A model generated the notes under the pieces. The model did not search any database. It was not told the DNA's origin and saw only the letters and a list, made by a program, of their open reading frames with translations. A stretch of DNA of 64,000 nucleotides, taken from Arenicellales bacterium. GTDB lineage: Bacteria; Pseudomonadota; Gammaproteobacteria; Arenicellales; JAHEKD01. Positions 1-8,950 of this stretch are shown here, piece by piece (within the stretch, counting starts at the first letter, position 1; each line of letters opens with the position of its first letter). A program made the translations under genes and the position numbers. Location: assembly GCA_028284225.1 (NCBI GenBank), contig JANQSD010000021.1, forward strand, positions 62,001-126,000. Direction: 5' to 3'.

Positions 1-122
1 ATAATTTCTCATGATCACCCCTTGTTTAATTATTGGTCGAACAACTCACCAAGTAAGTCTAAATTGTACATTAGCCAAACCCCTCATCATTCCATAAAAA
101 TGGAAAACAGCTGTATAATTTA

Positions 123-151
123 TTGACATTGTTAGTCAGATTATCAAATAA
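123..151 (+). promoter_or_regulatory. weak candidate promoter upstream of dprA
   Basis: A consensus -35 hexamer TTGACA lies at 123-128. At 17 bp spacing it is followed by AAATAA (146-151), a poor -10 match. It sits about 80 bp before the dprA start and could drive dprA-smg-topA. Only the -35 is convincing. Confidence 0.25.
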
Positions 152-228
152 CTGTTACAGATTCAATGATTTGTAATTTTCTATTAGCTTGGGTAAGCTT
201 ATGATTTAGTTGATATGGATTTGAAATC

Positions 229-1326
229 ATGGATGATTTATCTGCCTGGATTGCACTTTCTCAGCTTCGTTGCTTAAGTCTGTTGCAAAAACACACCCTT
301 TTGCAACATTGCTCAAAGCCTCAAGCTATTTTTGAATTAGACCCGCGAGTTGTTAATCTTGATTTAAAACCATCAAAACCACGAATCGGTAATCATATTG
401 ATTATCGAAAACTTGATCAAACACTTGAATGGTTACAACAATCCGATGATTATCAAATTATTCATTTTGATGATCCACACTACCCGCAATTATTAAAACA
501 AATCTCATCTGCACCGCTATTGCTTTACTTGCTGGGTAATCACAAGCTTTTAAACCAACCTCAAATTGCCGTCGTGGGTTCACGTAAAGCAACCCTGGCC
601 GGCAAGCAAATTGCCGGCCAGTTTTCCGCTGAGTTAACAATGAGTGGATTAACTGTCACCAGCGGCATGGCTTTGGGTGTAGACTCTGCAGCGCATGACG
701 GTGCATTAAAGTCTGCCGGCAGCACTATTGCCGTGCTGGGTACCGGAGTAGACCTTTGCTACCCTAGAGCTAACCGGTTTTTATATGAGCGAATTGCCGC
801 TCAGGGTCTGCTGATTTCTGAATTCGAACTCGGTTCAGCTCCTAAAAAAGCTCACTTTCCAATGCGAAACCGAATTATCAGTGGGCTGAGTTTAGGCGTT
901 TTAGTGGTTGAAGCAACCGAACGTAGCGGCTCGTTAATCACAGCAAACTATGCGATTCATCAAAACCGGGAAGTATTCGCGATTCCCGGTTCAATTCATG
1001 CAAACACTGCTTGCGGTTGTCTTGCCTTGATTCAACAGGGTGTAAAATTGGCCCGGTCTAGCGTGGACATTCTGGAAGAGTTCAGGGAATTTTCAGCTCT
1101 ATCTATTAACAATAACGAGGAATTAATAACCAAAAACACGCCCCTGACCACTGATGAGGACATGCAAATTTTACAATTTATTACAGACGCACCGGTAAGT
1201 TTTGATAAATTAGTTGCGCAAAGTGGATTGACGATTGACCAACTTTGCTCCATGCTTTTAGACTTGGAAGTGTGTGGAATGATTGAAAAACTACCCGGTA
1301 ACCTATTTATTCGGACAGCCAACTAG
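229..1326 (+). CDS. dprA: DNA processing protein DprA
   Basis: DprA binds incoming single-stranded DNA in the cytoplasm and loads RecA during natural transformation. The 365-residue product has the family's Rossmann-fold core: the VVGSRKA motif near residue 117, SGMALGVDSAAH near residue 144, and the conserved NRIISGLS segment. A C-terminal winged-helix-like region (about 300-360) follows. Length is normal for the family. The ATG start at 229 lacks a strong ribosome binding site. It is followed after 11 bp by smg and then topA, the conserved gammaproteobacterial order, so the three are probably cotranscribed. No other competence gene is visible in the window. Confidence 0.95.
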   Translation: MDDLSAWIALSQLRCLSLLQKHTLLQHCSKPQAIFELDPRVVNLDLKPSKPRIGNHIDYRKLDQTLEWLQQSDDYQIIHFDDPHYPQLLKQISSAPLLLYLLGNHKLLNQPQIAVVGSRKATLAGKQIAGQFSAELTMSGLTVTSGMALGVDSAAHDGALKSAGSTIAVLGTGVDLCYPRANRFLYERIAAQGLLISEFELGSAPKKAHFPMRNRIISGLSLGVLVVEATERSGSLITANYAIHQNREVFAIPGSIHANTACGCLALIQQGVKLARSSVDILEEFREFSALSINNNEELITKNTPLTTDEDMQILQFITDAPVSFDKLVAQSGLTIDQLCSMLLDLEVCGMIEKLPGNLFIRTAN

Positions 1327-1337
1327 ACGAGCATTAG

Positions 1338-1832
1338 ATGAAAGAAAATATCCTCGATGTATTAATGTATTTATTTGAAAATTACATGATCGAAGACACT
1401 GAATTGCAACCTGTACGTGCGGACTTGGAGCATGAGCTGAGCAGTATGGGCTTTACCAATGGCGAAATTGGCAAAGCCTTTAACTGGTTAGAAGGCTTGT
1501 CTGATTTATGTAACGCAGAAACTGACGATTCAAACCGGCCGTTAAATGCAATAAGGCATTACGCAGCCTATGAGGCCGCTAAGATTAATGTCGAAATCCA
1601 GGGCATTTTGTTGTCGCTGGAAGAATCAGGCATGATCAACTCTAATACCCGTGAAATCATCATCGACAGGATAATGGCTCTGGATATAGCAGATAGTCAT
1701 ATTGACGATAATCAGACTGAAAATGCCAAATGGGTCATAATGATGGTATTGTGTAACATCGACACTAACGATAGTGCATTAGAACTGGCTGAAGAGCTGG
1801 TTTTCGACGGGATATCCGCTGAGAGACACTAG
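1338..1832 (+). CDS. smg: Smg family protein (DUF494)
   Basis: This 164-residue acidic cytoplasmic protein belongs to the Smg/DUF494 family, whose molecular role is not settled. The opening segment (MKENILDVLMYLFENYM) and the later LSSMGFTNGEI and FNWLEGL patches are typical of the family. The gene lies between dprA and topA, the position it occupies in many gammaproteobacteria, 11 bp after dprA and 32 bp before topA, which supports one transcript. Nothing in the sequence looks truncated. The identification rests on family resemblance and synteny; a function cannot be deduced from the sequence. Confidence 0.9.
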   Translation: MKENILDVLMYLFENYMIEDTELQPVRADLEHELSSMGFTNGEIGKAFNWLEGLSDLCNAETDDSNRPLNAIRHYAAYEAAKINVEIQGILLSLEESGMINSNTREIIIDRIMALDIADSHIDDNQTENAKWVIMMVLCNIDTNDSALELAEELVFDGISAERH

Positions 1833-1864
1833 ATAAACTAATTAATAAATAAAGGAAGATACCA

Positions 1865-4291
1865 GTGGCATCCAATCTGGTCATTGTTGAATCACCAGCA
1901 AAGGCAAACACAATTGCTAAATATTTAGGACCTGATTACAAGGTCCTGGCTTCTTATGGTCATGTGCGTGATTTAAAACCTAAAACCGGTGCAGTCGATA
2001 CTGATGATGACTTTTCGATGGAGTATGTGCCGGTTGAGCGCAACGAAAAGCATGTCAATGCCATTGCCAAAGCATTAAAAAAGGCCAATCGTTTGTTACT
2101 CGCAACCGACCCGGATCGTGAAGGTGAGGCTATTTCCTGGCACTTATATGAATTGCTCAAAGATAAAGAACTGTTAAACGATAAAGATGTTGCACGGGTG
2201 GTCTTTTACGAAATCACCAAAAATGCAGTAAAGGAGGCCGTCGAACATCCGCGTCAGCTCTCCGATGAACTCATTAATGCACAACAAGCTCGTCGAGCAC
2301 TGGATTACCTGGTCGGTTTCAATCTTTCACCCCTATTGTGGAAAAAGGTGAGTCGTGGATTATCCGCTGGACGGGTACAAAGCCCGGCTTTGCGAATGAT
2401 TTGCGAACGCGAAGCTGAAATCGACAAATTTGTAGCGCGCGAATACTGGACCATAGAATCTGACTTAAACGCTGACAGCAAACCCTTTAACGCCAGACTG
2501 ACGCATTTTGAAGACGAAAAGCTTAAACAATTCTCGATTACCGATGAAACCCGGGCACGTGAGATTGAAAATGAGCTAAATCGACAGGCCAATGGCAAGC
2601 TGAAAGTCGAGAAAGTTGAGCACAAAGAACGCAAACGCAATCCTGTGCCGCCATTCACAACGTCTACCCTGCAGCAGGAAGCCTCCAGAAAACTCGGTTT
2701 TGGCGCCAGACGCGCCATGCAAATTGCTCAGCAACTTTATGAAGGCGTTGAAATTAACGGCGAAAGTATTGGTTTAATTACTTATATGCGTACTGATGCC
2801 GTGGTGTTGGCGAATGATGCGATTGCAGAAATCCGTGGTTTAATCAGTGAGCGTTATGGTTCAACTAATTTGCCTGACACCCCCAATTCTTACGTCAACA
2901 AATCCAAAAACGCACAGGAAGCACACGAAGCTGTCCGGCCGACCTCGGTGCTACGCACCCCTGAACAGCTTAAAGCCGCGCTGGATAACGATCAATGGCG
3001 GTTATATGACTTAATCTGGAAGCGTGCAGTGGCCAGTCAAATGCTTTATGCCACGTTAAACACCACTGCTATCGACATGAGCGCTGGTGCCGGCAATATT
3101 TTCCGCGCAACAGGTACGACCATTGTTAACCCCGGCTTTATGGCTGTCTATCTGGAAGGCCGGGACGACAGTAAAGATGACGACAAAGAAGTCTTATTAC
3201 CGGAGGTTAAGGCCGGAGATACGATCGACCTGGATGCGATTCATTGTAATCAACATTTTACCGAACCACCGCCACGCTATACCGAAGCCAGCCTGATCAA
3301 GGCCTTGGAATCCTATGGCATTGGCCGGCCATCAACCTATGTTTCAATTTTAACGACGCTGCAAAATCGCGAATATGTTGAAAAAGACGGCAAACGTTTT
3401 ATTCCTACTGATATGGGCAAAGTGGTCAACACGTTTTTATCAACTCATTTTGAAAAATATGTTGACTATGATTTCACTGCCAACCTGGAAGATGAACTGG
3501 ATGCTATTTCACGTGGTGAAGAAAAGTGGATACCGGTTCTGGAACGATTTTGGGACCCGTTCAAGCAGCTGGTTGATGAAAAAGAGGAGTCCGTCACTCG
3601 AGCTGAAGCAGTTTTATCACGTGATCTGGGTGTAGACCCGAAATCGGGTCGTCCGGTCAGTGTACGAATGGGACGTTATGGCCCCATCATTCAAATCGGC
3701 ACTAAAGATGATGAAGAAAAACCTAAATTTGCCGGTCTTCGTCCCGGACAAAAAATGGATTCCATCACTTTTGAAGAGGCAATGGAATTATTCAAATTGC
3801 CTCGTCAGTTGGGTGAAACAGCTGATGGCGAGAAAGTTTCAGCAAATATTGGCCGCTACGGACCTTATATTCGTTATGACAACAAATTTGTATCACTAAA
3901 AGACAACGATCCCTATACCGTAGATTTAGCTACGGCCCTGGTGCTGATTGAAGAAAAGAAAATTGCAGATGCCAATCGTATTATTCATGATTTTACCGAC
4001 CAAGGTATCCAGGTGCTTAATGGGCGCTATGGCCCCTATATTACCGACGGTAACAAAAACGCTAAAATTCCCAAAGACAAGGAACCCAAAACACTGACAG
4101 TTGAAGAGTGTATTGAATTACTTGCTGCAGCACCGGAAAGACGACGGGGCAAAAAGAAAGTAGCCAAAAAAACGGCCACTAAAAAGGTGACCAAGAAAAA
4201 GACAACAAAAAAGAAAACCAGCAAAAAGGCTTCCAAAAAGAAAGTGAGCAAAAAAACTGTGACCCACTCTGCAGAAGAACCTCCCTTTTAG
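1865..4291 (+). CDS. topA: DNA topoisomerase I
   Basis: This type IA topoisomerase relaxes negatively supercoiled DNA. It starts at GTG, seven bases after AAGGA. The Toprim domain is at the N-terminus with the metal motif DPDRE (82-86), and the active-site tyrosine is Y307 in GLITYMRTDA. Unlike the E. coli enzyme, which ends in zinc fingers, this 808-residue protein has no Cys4 clusters. Its C-terminus carries repeats around GRYGPII, GRYGPYIRY and GRYGPYIT, then a tail of about 45 residues that is almost entirely Lys, Thr and Ser. That architecture is known from actinobacterial and alphaproteobacterial TopA. The basic tail probably binds DNA. Confidence 0.97.
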   Translation: MASNLVIVESPAKANTIAKYLGPDYKVLASYGHVRDLKPKTGAVDTDDDFSMEYVPVERNEKHVNAIAKALKKANRLLLATDPDREGEAISWHLYELLKDKELLNDKDVARVVFYEITKNAVKEAVEHPRQLSDELINAQQARRALDYLVGFNLSPLLWKKVSRGLSAGRVQSPALRMICEREAEIDKFVAREYWTIESDLNADSKPFNARLTHFEDEKLKQFSITDETRAREIENELNRQANGKLKVEKVEHKERKRNPVPPFTTSTLQQEASRKLGFGARRAMQIAQQLYEGVEINGESIGLITYMRTDAVVLANDAIAEIRGLISERYGSTNLPDTPNSYVNKSKNAQEAHEAVRPTSVLRTPEQLKAALDNDQWRLYDLIWKRAVASQMLYATLNTTAIDMSAGAGNIFRATGTTIVNPGFMAVYLEGRDDSKDDDKEVLLPEVKAGDTIDLDAIHCNQHFTEPPPRYTEASLIKALESYGIGRPSTYVSILTTLQNREYVEKDGKRFIPTDMGKVVNTFLSTHFEKYVDYDFTANLEDELDAISRGEEKWIPVLERFWDPFKQLVDEKEESVTRAEAVLSRDLGVDPKSGRPVSVRMGRYGPIIQIGTKDDEEKPKFAGLRPGQKMDSITFEEAMELFKLPRQLGETADGEKVSANIGRYGPYIRYDNKFVSLKDNDPYTVDLATALVLIEEKKIADANRIIHDFTDQGIQVLNGRYGPYITDGNKNAKIPKDKEPKTLTVEECIELLAAAPERRRGKKKVAKKTATKKVTKKKTTKKKTSKKASKKKVSKKTVTHSAEEPPF

Positions 4292-4346
4292 TTTTGCTAT
4301 ATTGAACTTGGTTTAAAACAAGTGTTGCTACGGCTATAAACGGCTT

Positions 4347-5315
4347 ATGCAATTTAAATGTCAGGACAATCTTGATATCGATGCCTACAGAACATTTAAT
4401 GGCAGTTTCAACAAGCGGGTCATTTTCACGCTTGGCTACAATGGTCTGTTTTCAGAGTTATTAACCCAATGTGCGGCAATGACTTATGCGGCGAACAACG
4501 GTTATAAGTTCGAATTAGATGCTTGCAATACGGGCTTTGTGGGTAAAAACGGCTTTGAGCAAATTTGGCAACCCTGTTTTCCTATGTCCACCAATCCGTT
4601 TTATCGACGCTTTAATAAGCAAGGCCTAAAAAACAAGCTAAAGCGCAGCCTGCAAAATAGTGTTTTGACTATTAATTCTGATGTCTTGCACCCTGATGTA
4701 CTGAGCAACGCCATTATTAATGATGATTTTTATCGGCACAAATTTACCGTTCCCGGCTCCAATAAACCCCAAAGGATTGTTCATGCATTAAATTACTTTT
4801 TGTGTTTGATATTGCAGTGCTTAAAAACACAGATTAAAGAAAACATCGAAACTCAGATCAATCAGTTACAACTTCCAAGCCATTACATCGCCATGCATAT
4901 CCGGCGCGGAGATAAGCTGACTATTCGCAGTGATATGACACGTCTTTACAAACCCGAAGAGTATTTTGAACAATTACCTGAAAACAAAAGAACGACTAAA
5001 GACATTTATATTTTTTCTGATGATTTTCATGCCATTGAAGAAATGGCCACTCATTATCCGGATGTAAACTGGGTTCATCGCGAACAAACTCATCAGACCG
5101 GCTATAAAAATATTGAATACCTAAAACTACCGCAAGCGATTAAAATACGGCGAACAATCAAACTGATTTCGGACTTCTATATTTGCTCAAACAGCCAGTA
5201 TTTTGTCGGGCCCTACTCCAGTAATTTTACCCGGGCAGTCGGTATCTACAGATTAAATAAAGAAATTAGCAATATAGATGTTGAGATAGAACCACTTTCA
5301 TGGCAGCTTAACTGA
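4347..5315 (+). CDS. fucosyltransferase-like glycosyltransferase (FUT8/NodZ type)
   Basis: The 322-residue product is predicted to transfer a sugar, by homology fucose from GDP-fucose. The key feature is the donor-binding motif AMHIRRGDK (H184, R186, R187, D189), the HxRRxD pattern of alpha-1,6 and alpha-1,2 fucosyltransferases. A late VGPYSSNFTRAVGIYR segment resembles the C-terminal conserved patch of that fold. No signal peptide or membrane anchor is seen, as in bacterial NodZ. It is followed after 24 bp by an FkbM methyltransferase gene, suggesting a small glycan-modifying unit. The acceptor and exact linkage cannot be read from the sequence. It occupies the place after topA where tsaC is often found. 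Confidence 0.7.
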   Translation: MQFKCQDNLDIDAYRTFNGSFNKRVIFTLGYNGLFSELLTQCAAMTYAANNGYKFELDACNTGFVGKNGFEQIWQPCFPMSTNPFYRRFNKQGLKNKLKRSLQNSVLTINSDVLHPDVLSNAIINDDFYRHKFTVPGSNKPQRIVHALNYFLCLILQCLKTQIKENIETQINQLQLPSHYIAMHIRRGDKLTIRSDMTRLYKPEEYFEQLPENKRTTKDIYIFSDDFHAIEEMATHYPDVNWVHREQTHQTGYKNIEYLKLPQAIKIRRTIKLISDFYICSNSQYFVGPYSSNFTRAVGIYRLNKEISNIDVEIEPLSWQLN

Positions 5316-5339
5316 CTTTATTAACGTACTAACACTTAG

Positions 5340-6026
5340 ATGAACAAAATCAGAGACATCGCTCGCCAGATAAAGCGCAAATTAACCAGACAACCCGAAC
5401 ACTTTCTAACCAATGCATCAGGTGTGATTCATGTGGGTGCCAATCTGGGCCAGGAAAAGGAACATTACCGCCACTATAATCTTAATGTGATCTGGATAGA
5501 ACCGATTCCTGAAGTGTTTGCTGAACTAGAAAAAAATATTAGCGATTTTCCTAAACAACACGCCTATCAGTATTTGGTCACTGATATTGATAACAAACAT
5601 TATCAATTTAATATTGCCAATAATTCCGGTGCCTCGTCTTCTATTCTTCAATTTAAAGAGCATAAAGATATCTGGCCGGGTGTTGAATATGAGAAAACCA
5701 TTGATCTTAGCAGTGTGACTCTCACAACACTCATTGAAAAAGAAAATATAGACGTGTCTCGATTCGATACATTAATAATGGACACCCAGGGTACAGAGTT
5801 GTTAGTGCTTAAAGGTGCAGGAGATTTAGTCAATCGCTTTCAATTCATTAATACTGAAGCGGCCGATTTTGAGGCTTATGAGGATTGCTGTCAGCTAGAT
5901 GATCTGGATCAGTATCTACACCACTATAACTTTAAACAAGTTTCAAAAACTGAGTTTGCCACACGTGATCAAGGTGGCAAATACTATAACGTGCTTTACA
6001 AAAATCTTAATTGGAAAAAACGATGA
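5340..6026 (+). CDS. FkbM family methyltransferase
   Basis: This 228-residue protein is predicted to be an S-adenosylmethionine-dependent methyltransferase. The SAM-binding region begins with VIHVGANLGQEKEHY (about residues 30-44), followed by the acidic loop WIEPIPEVF and later the DTLIMDTQGTELLVLKGAG segment, the most typical FkbM signature. FkbM enzymes commonly O-methylate sugars or polyketides. It lies just after the fucosyltransferase-like gene in the same direction, so its substrate may be a fucosylated glycan; that link is inference. Its last codons overlap a hairpin that appears to be the terminator of the opposing gene. Confidence 0.85.
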   Translation: MNKIRDIARQIKRKLTRQPEHFLTNASGVIHVGANLGQEKEHYRHYNLNVIWIEPIPEVFAELEKNISDFPKQHAYQYLVTDIDNKHYQFNIANNSGASSSILQFKEHKDIWPGVEYEKTIDLSSVTLTTLIEKENIDVSRFDTLIMDTQGTELLVLKGAGDLVNRFQFINTEAADFEAYEDCCQLDDLDQYLHHYNFKQVSKTEFATRDQGGKYYNVLYKNLNWKKR

Positions 6027-6051
6027 GCAGCCGAGTTACAACTGCTCATCG
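6015..6051 (-). terminator. rho-independent terminator for the YebE-like gene
   Basis: A perfect 10-bp inverted repeat, CGATGAGCAG (6021-6030) and CTGCTCATCG (6042-6051), has an 11-nt loop. Read on the minus strand, the stem is followed by six T residues, so it fits a terminator about 60 bp beyond the YebE-like stop codon. It overlaps the last codons of the opposing FkbM gene. Confidence 0.7.
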
Positions 6052-6109
6052 CACATCCGCCCAAAGACAGAACATTGTTAACTGTTTAACCACGATGAGA
6101 AAATAAAAA

Positions 6110-6799
6110 TCAGGCGGTTTGTTGCTCCAGGCTCTCAACTAATTCTGGATCAAGAGCCAATTGTTTTGCCAATTCGTTTAAATATGTTTTTTCCATAAAA
6201 TTTGATTGATCGATGACCAACAGACTGGCCATATAGACCTCATTAGCCAATTCCGGAGTGTTACACGCCATCGCAATTTCAGCTGGATCGAGGGGTTTGG
6301 TCAGCTCAGCCTGTACAAACTGGCGTAATTCTTCAGTATCAGCATAGTTATCGATATAGCTTTGAATTCTGGCCTGCTCTTGTTCATCAATGTGACCATC
6401 AGCTTTAGCGGCAGCGATCACTGCCATTAAAATCACCTTGCTGCGCTCATCGGCTTTTTCTTCACTTAACCTGTCGATAGGCTGATAATCCTGTTTATTA
6501 TCCGCCGCTTGCGCATTATTTTGCTGCCAACTTTGATACCCTTTATAAGCTAAACCTCCCAACGCTGCGATTCCGCCTAATTTGATCGCTCCTCCAGTTA
6601 ACTTACGTCCACTTTTAGTACCCAGAAGTAATGCTGCTGCCCCTGCTAACAGCGCACCTTTGCCCATACCCGATAAGACAGCATCGCGCTCTTCACCTTG
6701 AGAGGGAATGCCCATCTTTTCTTCCGCCTTGTCTTTGCCCTGCTGGGTTATACCTTGCGCTGAGTTGAGTAAATTCTCCAATAAATCTCGTGTATTCAT
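6110..6799 (-). CDS. DUF533 / YebE-like protein with TerB domain
   Basis: The 229-residue product resembles the inner-membrane-associated YebE family. A glycine- and alanine-rich stretch (GALLAGAAALLLGTKSG, then IAALGGLAYKGYQSW) forms the hydrophobic N-terminal half. A helical TerB-like domain follows from about residue 115, with the typical pattern KADGHIDEQEQARI and later the ANEVYMASLLVID segment. The ATG at 6799 is preferred over an upstream TTG because GAGGT lies eight bases before it. The gene stands alone with its own terminator. Family members are linked to envelope stress in enterobacteria, but the function is unknown. Confidence 0.85.
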   Translation of the reverse strand: MNTRDLLENLLNSAQGITQQGKDKAEEKMGIPSQGEERDAVLSGMGKGALLAGAAALLLGTKSGRKLTGGAIKLGGIAALGGLAYKGYQSWQQNNAQAADNKQDYQPIDRLSEEKADERSKVILMAVIAAAKADGHIDEQEQARIQSYIDNYADTEELRQFVQAELTKPLDPAEIAMACNTPELANEVYMASLLVIDQSNFMEKTYLNELAKQLALDPELVESLEQQTA

Positions 6800-6910
6800 G
6801 ACATCAGACCTCAATTAATTCATGCGCGAATTATCGCAGCAAAAGCTTTATTAAGTATGAATAGTTTACTTTCTAAAGATTTATGTTAATTCATTACACG
6901 TTAACTTTAT

Positions 6911-7050
6911 TTCGTCATGCTGGTCCTGAAGGTTGAATCCTTGGCCTGATAGGCCTGTTTTAGCGTGCGCTTGAAACAAGTCATTGGACCCCGATGTATT
7001 TGTTTTCAAGCAAATGCCGCTGGATTGCGGGTCAGGCCCGCAATGACGAA
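6911..7050. repeat. REP-like palindromic intergenic element
   Basis: A 140-bp stretch begins with TTCGTCATGC and ends with GCAATGACGAA, which are inverted copies of each other. The right end also contains the hairpin TGCGGGTCAGGCCCGCA. This is the usual form of repetitive extragenic palindromes in proteobacteria. It directly adjoins a truncated gene remnant. Confidence 0.65.
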
Positions 7051-7106
7051 TATGTCTAATGATTTTTCGGGTGTTACAGTCATAACCTGTCTATTTGAAC
7101 CAATTA

Positions 7107-7259
7107 TTAATGAGACAGCCTGATTCGTTGATAAGCTTCAGTTAAGGTTGTCAGCAACACCACAACTTTGAATTGACCATTTTTTAATATCTGATTCAGC
7201 GCCAGGCAGCTATCCTTGCCGCCACGGAATCCGAATAACCCCTTTTCAGTCATTTTCAT
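7107..7259 (-). pseudogene. remnant of a PP-loop (Dph6-like) ATP pyrophosphatase
   Basis: The 50-codon frame from the ATG at 7259 reads as the N-terminus of an adenine nucleotide alpha-hydrolase of the diphthine-ammonia-ligase type. The PP-loop GGKDSCLAL, then VVVLLTTLTEAYQRI, are the first conserved blocks of that family. Normal proteins are over 200 residues, but this one stops right after the first motif. The remaining three quarters of the domain are absent; an intergenic repeat follows. I therefore call it a truncated remnant, not a working gene. It is divergent from the YbjQ operon. Confidence 0.6.
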
Positions 7260-7315
7260 TGATACAATATTTACTGAATCGGACGATAACAACAGATTAC
7301 AAACAGGTAAACAAA

Positions 7316-7642
7316 ATGTTGATTACAAATGTAGAAACCGTGCCAGGCAGTAAGATCATTCAACATCTTGGCTTGGTGCAAGGCAGTACGGTCAGAGCCA
7401 AACATGTCGGCAAAGATATACTGTCGGGACTAAAAAATATAGTTGGCGGTGAATTAAAAGCATATACCGAGCTGTTACAGGATGCCCGTGAAGAAGCCAC
7501 TTCTCGAATGATTGAACAGGCGCAAAGCATTGGTGCCAATGCCATCACTAATGTGCGTTTCGCAACCTCCTCAATCACCGCCGGTGCAGCAGAATTGTTT
7601 GTTTACGGCACCGCTGTGATTGTCGAGGAAGAACAAAACTAA
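7316..7642 (+). CDS. YbjQ/UPF0145 family protein, cytoplasmic copy
   Basis: This 108-residue protein matches the YbjQ family: VPGSKIIQHLGLVQGSTVRAKHVGKDI, then the GGELKAYTELLQDAREEA segment and the closing AELFVYGTAVIV strand. Known structures of the family are pentameric beta barrels, but the biochemical role is unknown; some are annotated as heavy-metal binding. The ATG at 7316 has AGGT eight bases upstream and fits the family's start better than the earlier in-frame ATG at 7259. The stop codon overlaps the start of the next gene, a second YbjQ-family member, so the two are translationally coupled. Confidence 0.88.
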   Translation: MLITNVETVPGSKIIQHLGLVQGSTVRAKHVGKDILSGLKNIVGGELKAYTELLQDAREEATSRMIEQAQSIGANAITNVRFATSSITAGAAELFVYGTAVIVEEEQN

Positions 7643-8103
7643 TGTATATTCCCTACGACATTGTCGCGATTATTGTTTTTTTAATGCTGGGCTACGGGTT
7701 TGGTCAACTGGCAGAAAAAAAACATTACCGGTCAATCAAACAACGTGAAAATCAGCATAAGGAAATTCTGGTTTTTTCAGCCAAAACACCACCTAGCGAT
7801 TGGCAGATTGAATCGGCTGAATTAGTACAAGGCAGTGTCGTGGTTTCGGTGGATTATTTCAAACGCTTTTTATTCAGTTTGCGCAACATTTTTGGTGGCC
7901 GTGTGGAAGCTTATGAATCCTTGATTGATCGCGGCCGCCGAGAGGCAGTATTGCGGATGAAAGAGCAGGCAGCACTAAGTTCAAGCCAAAGTATTTTTAA
8001 TGTGAAATTCGAAACCAGCTCGATTTCACGCGGTGTCAGTAGTGCACTCGGCTCGGTCGAGGTCTTTGCCTACGGCACTGCTGTCAAAACAACACCAAAA
8101 TAA
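7642..8103 (+). CDS. membrane-anchored YbjQ-family protein
   Basis: The 153-residue product has one N-terminal transmembrane helix (about residues 5-22) followed by a YbjQ-type domain. Comparison with the preceding gene shows the same landmarks: LVQGSVVVS, RNIFGGRVEAYESLIDRGRREA, FNVKFETSSIS and EVFAYGTAVK. It is thus a diverged duplicate that has gained a membrane anchor. The ATG overlaps the previous stop by one base (TAATG), and its own stop overlaps the M48 protease start in the same way. The tight coupling suggests the three products work together, perhaps as a scaffold beside the membrane protease; that is inference. Confidence 0.8.
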   Translation: MYIPYDIVAIIVFLMLGYGFGQLAEKKHYRSIKQRENQHKEILVFSAKTPPSDWQIESAELVQGSVVVSVDYFKRFLFSLRNIFGGRVEAYESLIDRGRREAVLRMKEQAALSSSQSIFNVKFETSSISRGVSSALGSVEVFAYGTAVKTTPK

Positions 8104-8939
8104 TGCAATACCAAAACCCGAAGCTGCCTGATGATATTAATGTCACTCGCAGCCATCCGCTAAAAACGTTTGTAAAGTTATTGACTATGGCAGCAGTGTT
8201 GGCCGTTATTGTTATATTGAGTTTAAATTTATTCGCTCAATATATGGCCAAAGCGATCCCTTTTAGATTTGAAAGCGCAATCATGGAACGCTTTAAGGCT
8301 ATTGATGGTATAGAAAAAGAAAAACCATCCGTGCCCCAGTTTTATTTACAGGACCTGGCCGACAGGATATTGGCACAATCTGATGCGCCCGAAGATATGA
8401 AGATTACCGTGCATTATTCAGATGAAGATGTAGTCAATGCTTTTGCCACATTAGGGGGTAACGTTTTTTTTTATAAGGGTCTGGTGCAAAAATTAAAATC
8501 GGAGCAAGCTCTGGCAATGGTCATGGCCCATGAAATCGCACATATCGTAAATCGAGATCCAATAACAGCGTTAGGACGCGGGCTTTCAACCGCAATCGCT
8601 TTATCTGCGATTTTCGGTTCATCTGATAATGCCTTAATTCGACGATTTGTCGGCAGTGGAGAGACATTAACGTCCCTCAAGTATTCGCGTGATCATGAAC
8701 GTAATGCTGATGACGATGGCTATGACTGGATTAATAAACTTTACGGTCACGGTTGTGGTGCCGAAGAATTATTCGAGCTTTTCGAAAACATGAGTACTGA
8801 CGATGATAGTAACTTGCCGGAAATACTGACGACTCATCCCTACGCTTCCAAACGTCTGCAACGTATTCGCGAAAAACAAGACAATACATGCACATACAGC
8901 TCCGGCAAAATCACACCAAATCCACTGTATAAAGATTAA
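8103..8939 (+). CDS. M48 family zinc metalloprotease, membrane anchored
   Basis: This 278-residue protein has an N-terminal transmembrane helix (about 25-46) and an M48 peptidase domain. The zinc motif is HEIAH (143-147), with the third ligand glutamate probably in the HERNADDDGYDW segment. Relatives include BepA and LoiP, which degrade or quality-control envelope proteins in the periplasm. The gene overlaps the preceding YbjQ-family gene by one base and is followed after 11 bp by a ClpP-fold lipoprotein gene. The neighbourhood looks like an envelope protein quality-control operon, though the substrate is unknown. Confidence 0.88.
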   Translation: MQYQNPKLPDDINVTRSHPLKTFVKLLTMAAVLAVIVILSLNLFAQYMAKAIPFRFESAIMERFKAIDGIEKEKPSVPQFYLQDLADRILAQSDAPEDMKITVHYSDEDVVNAFATLGGNVFFYKGLVQKLKSEQALAMVMAHEIAHIVNRDPITALGRGLSTAIALSAIFGSSDNALIRRFVGSGETLTSLKYSRDHERNADDDGYDWINKLYGHGCGAEELFELFENMSTDDDSNLPEILTTHPYASKRLQRIREKQDNTCTYSSGKITPNPLYKD

Positions 8940-8950
8940 ATAAGATTTTG

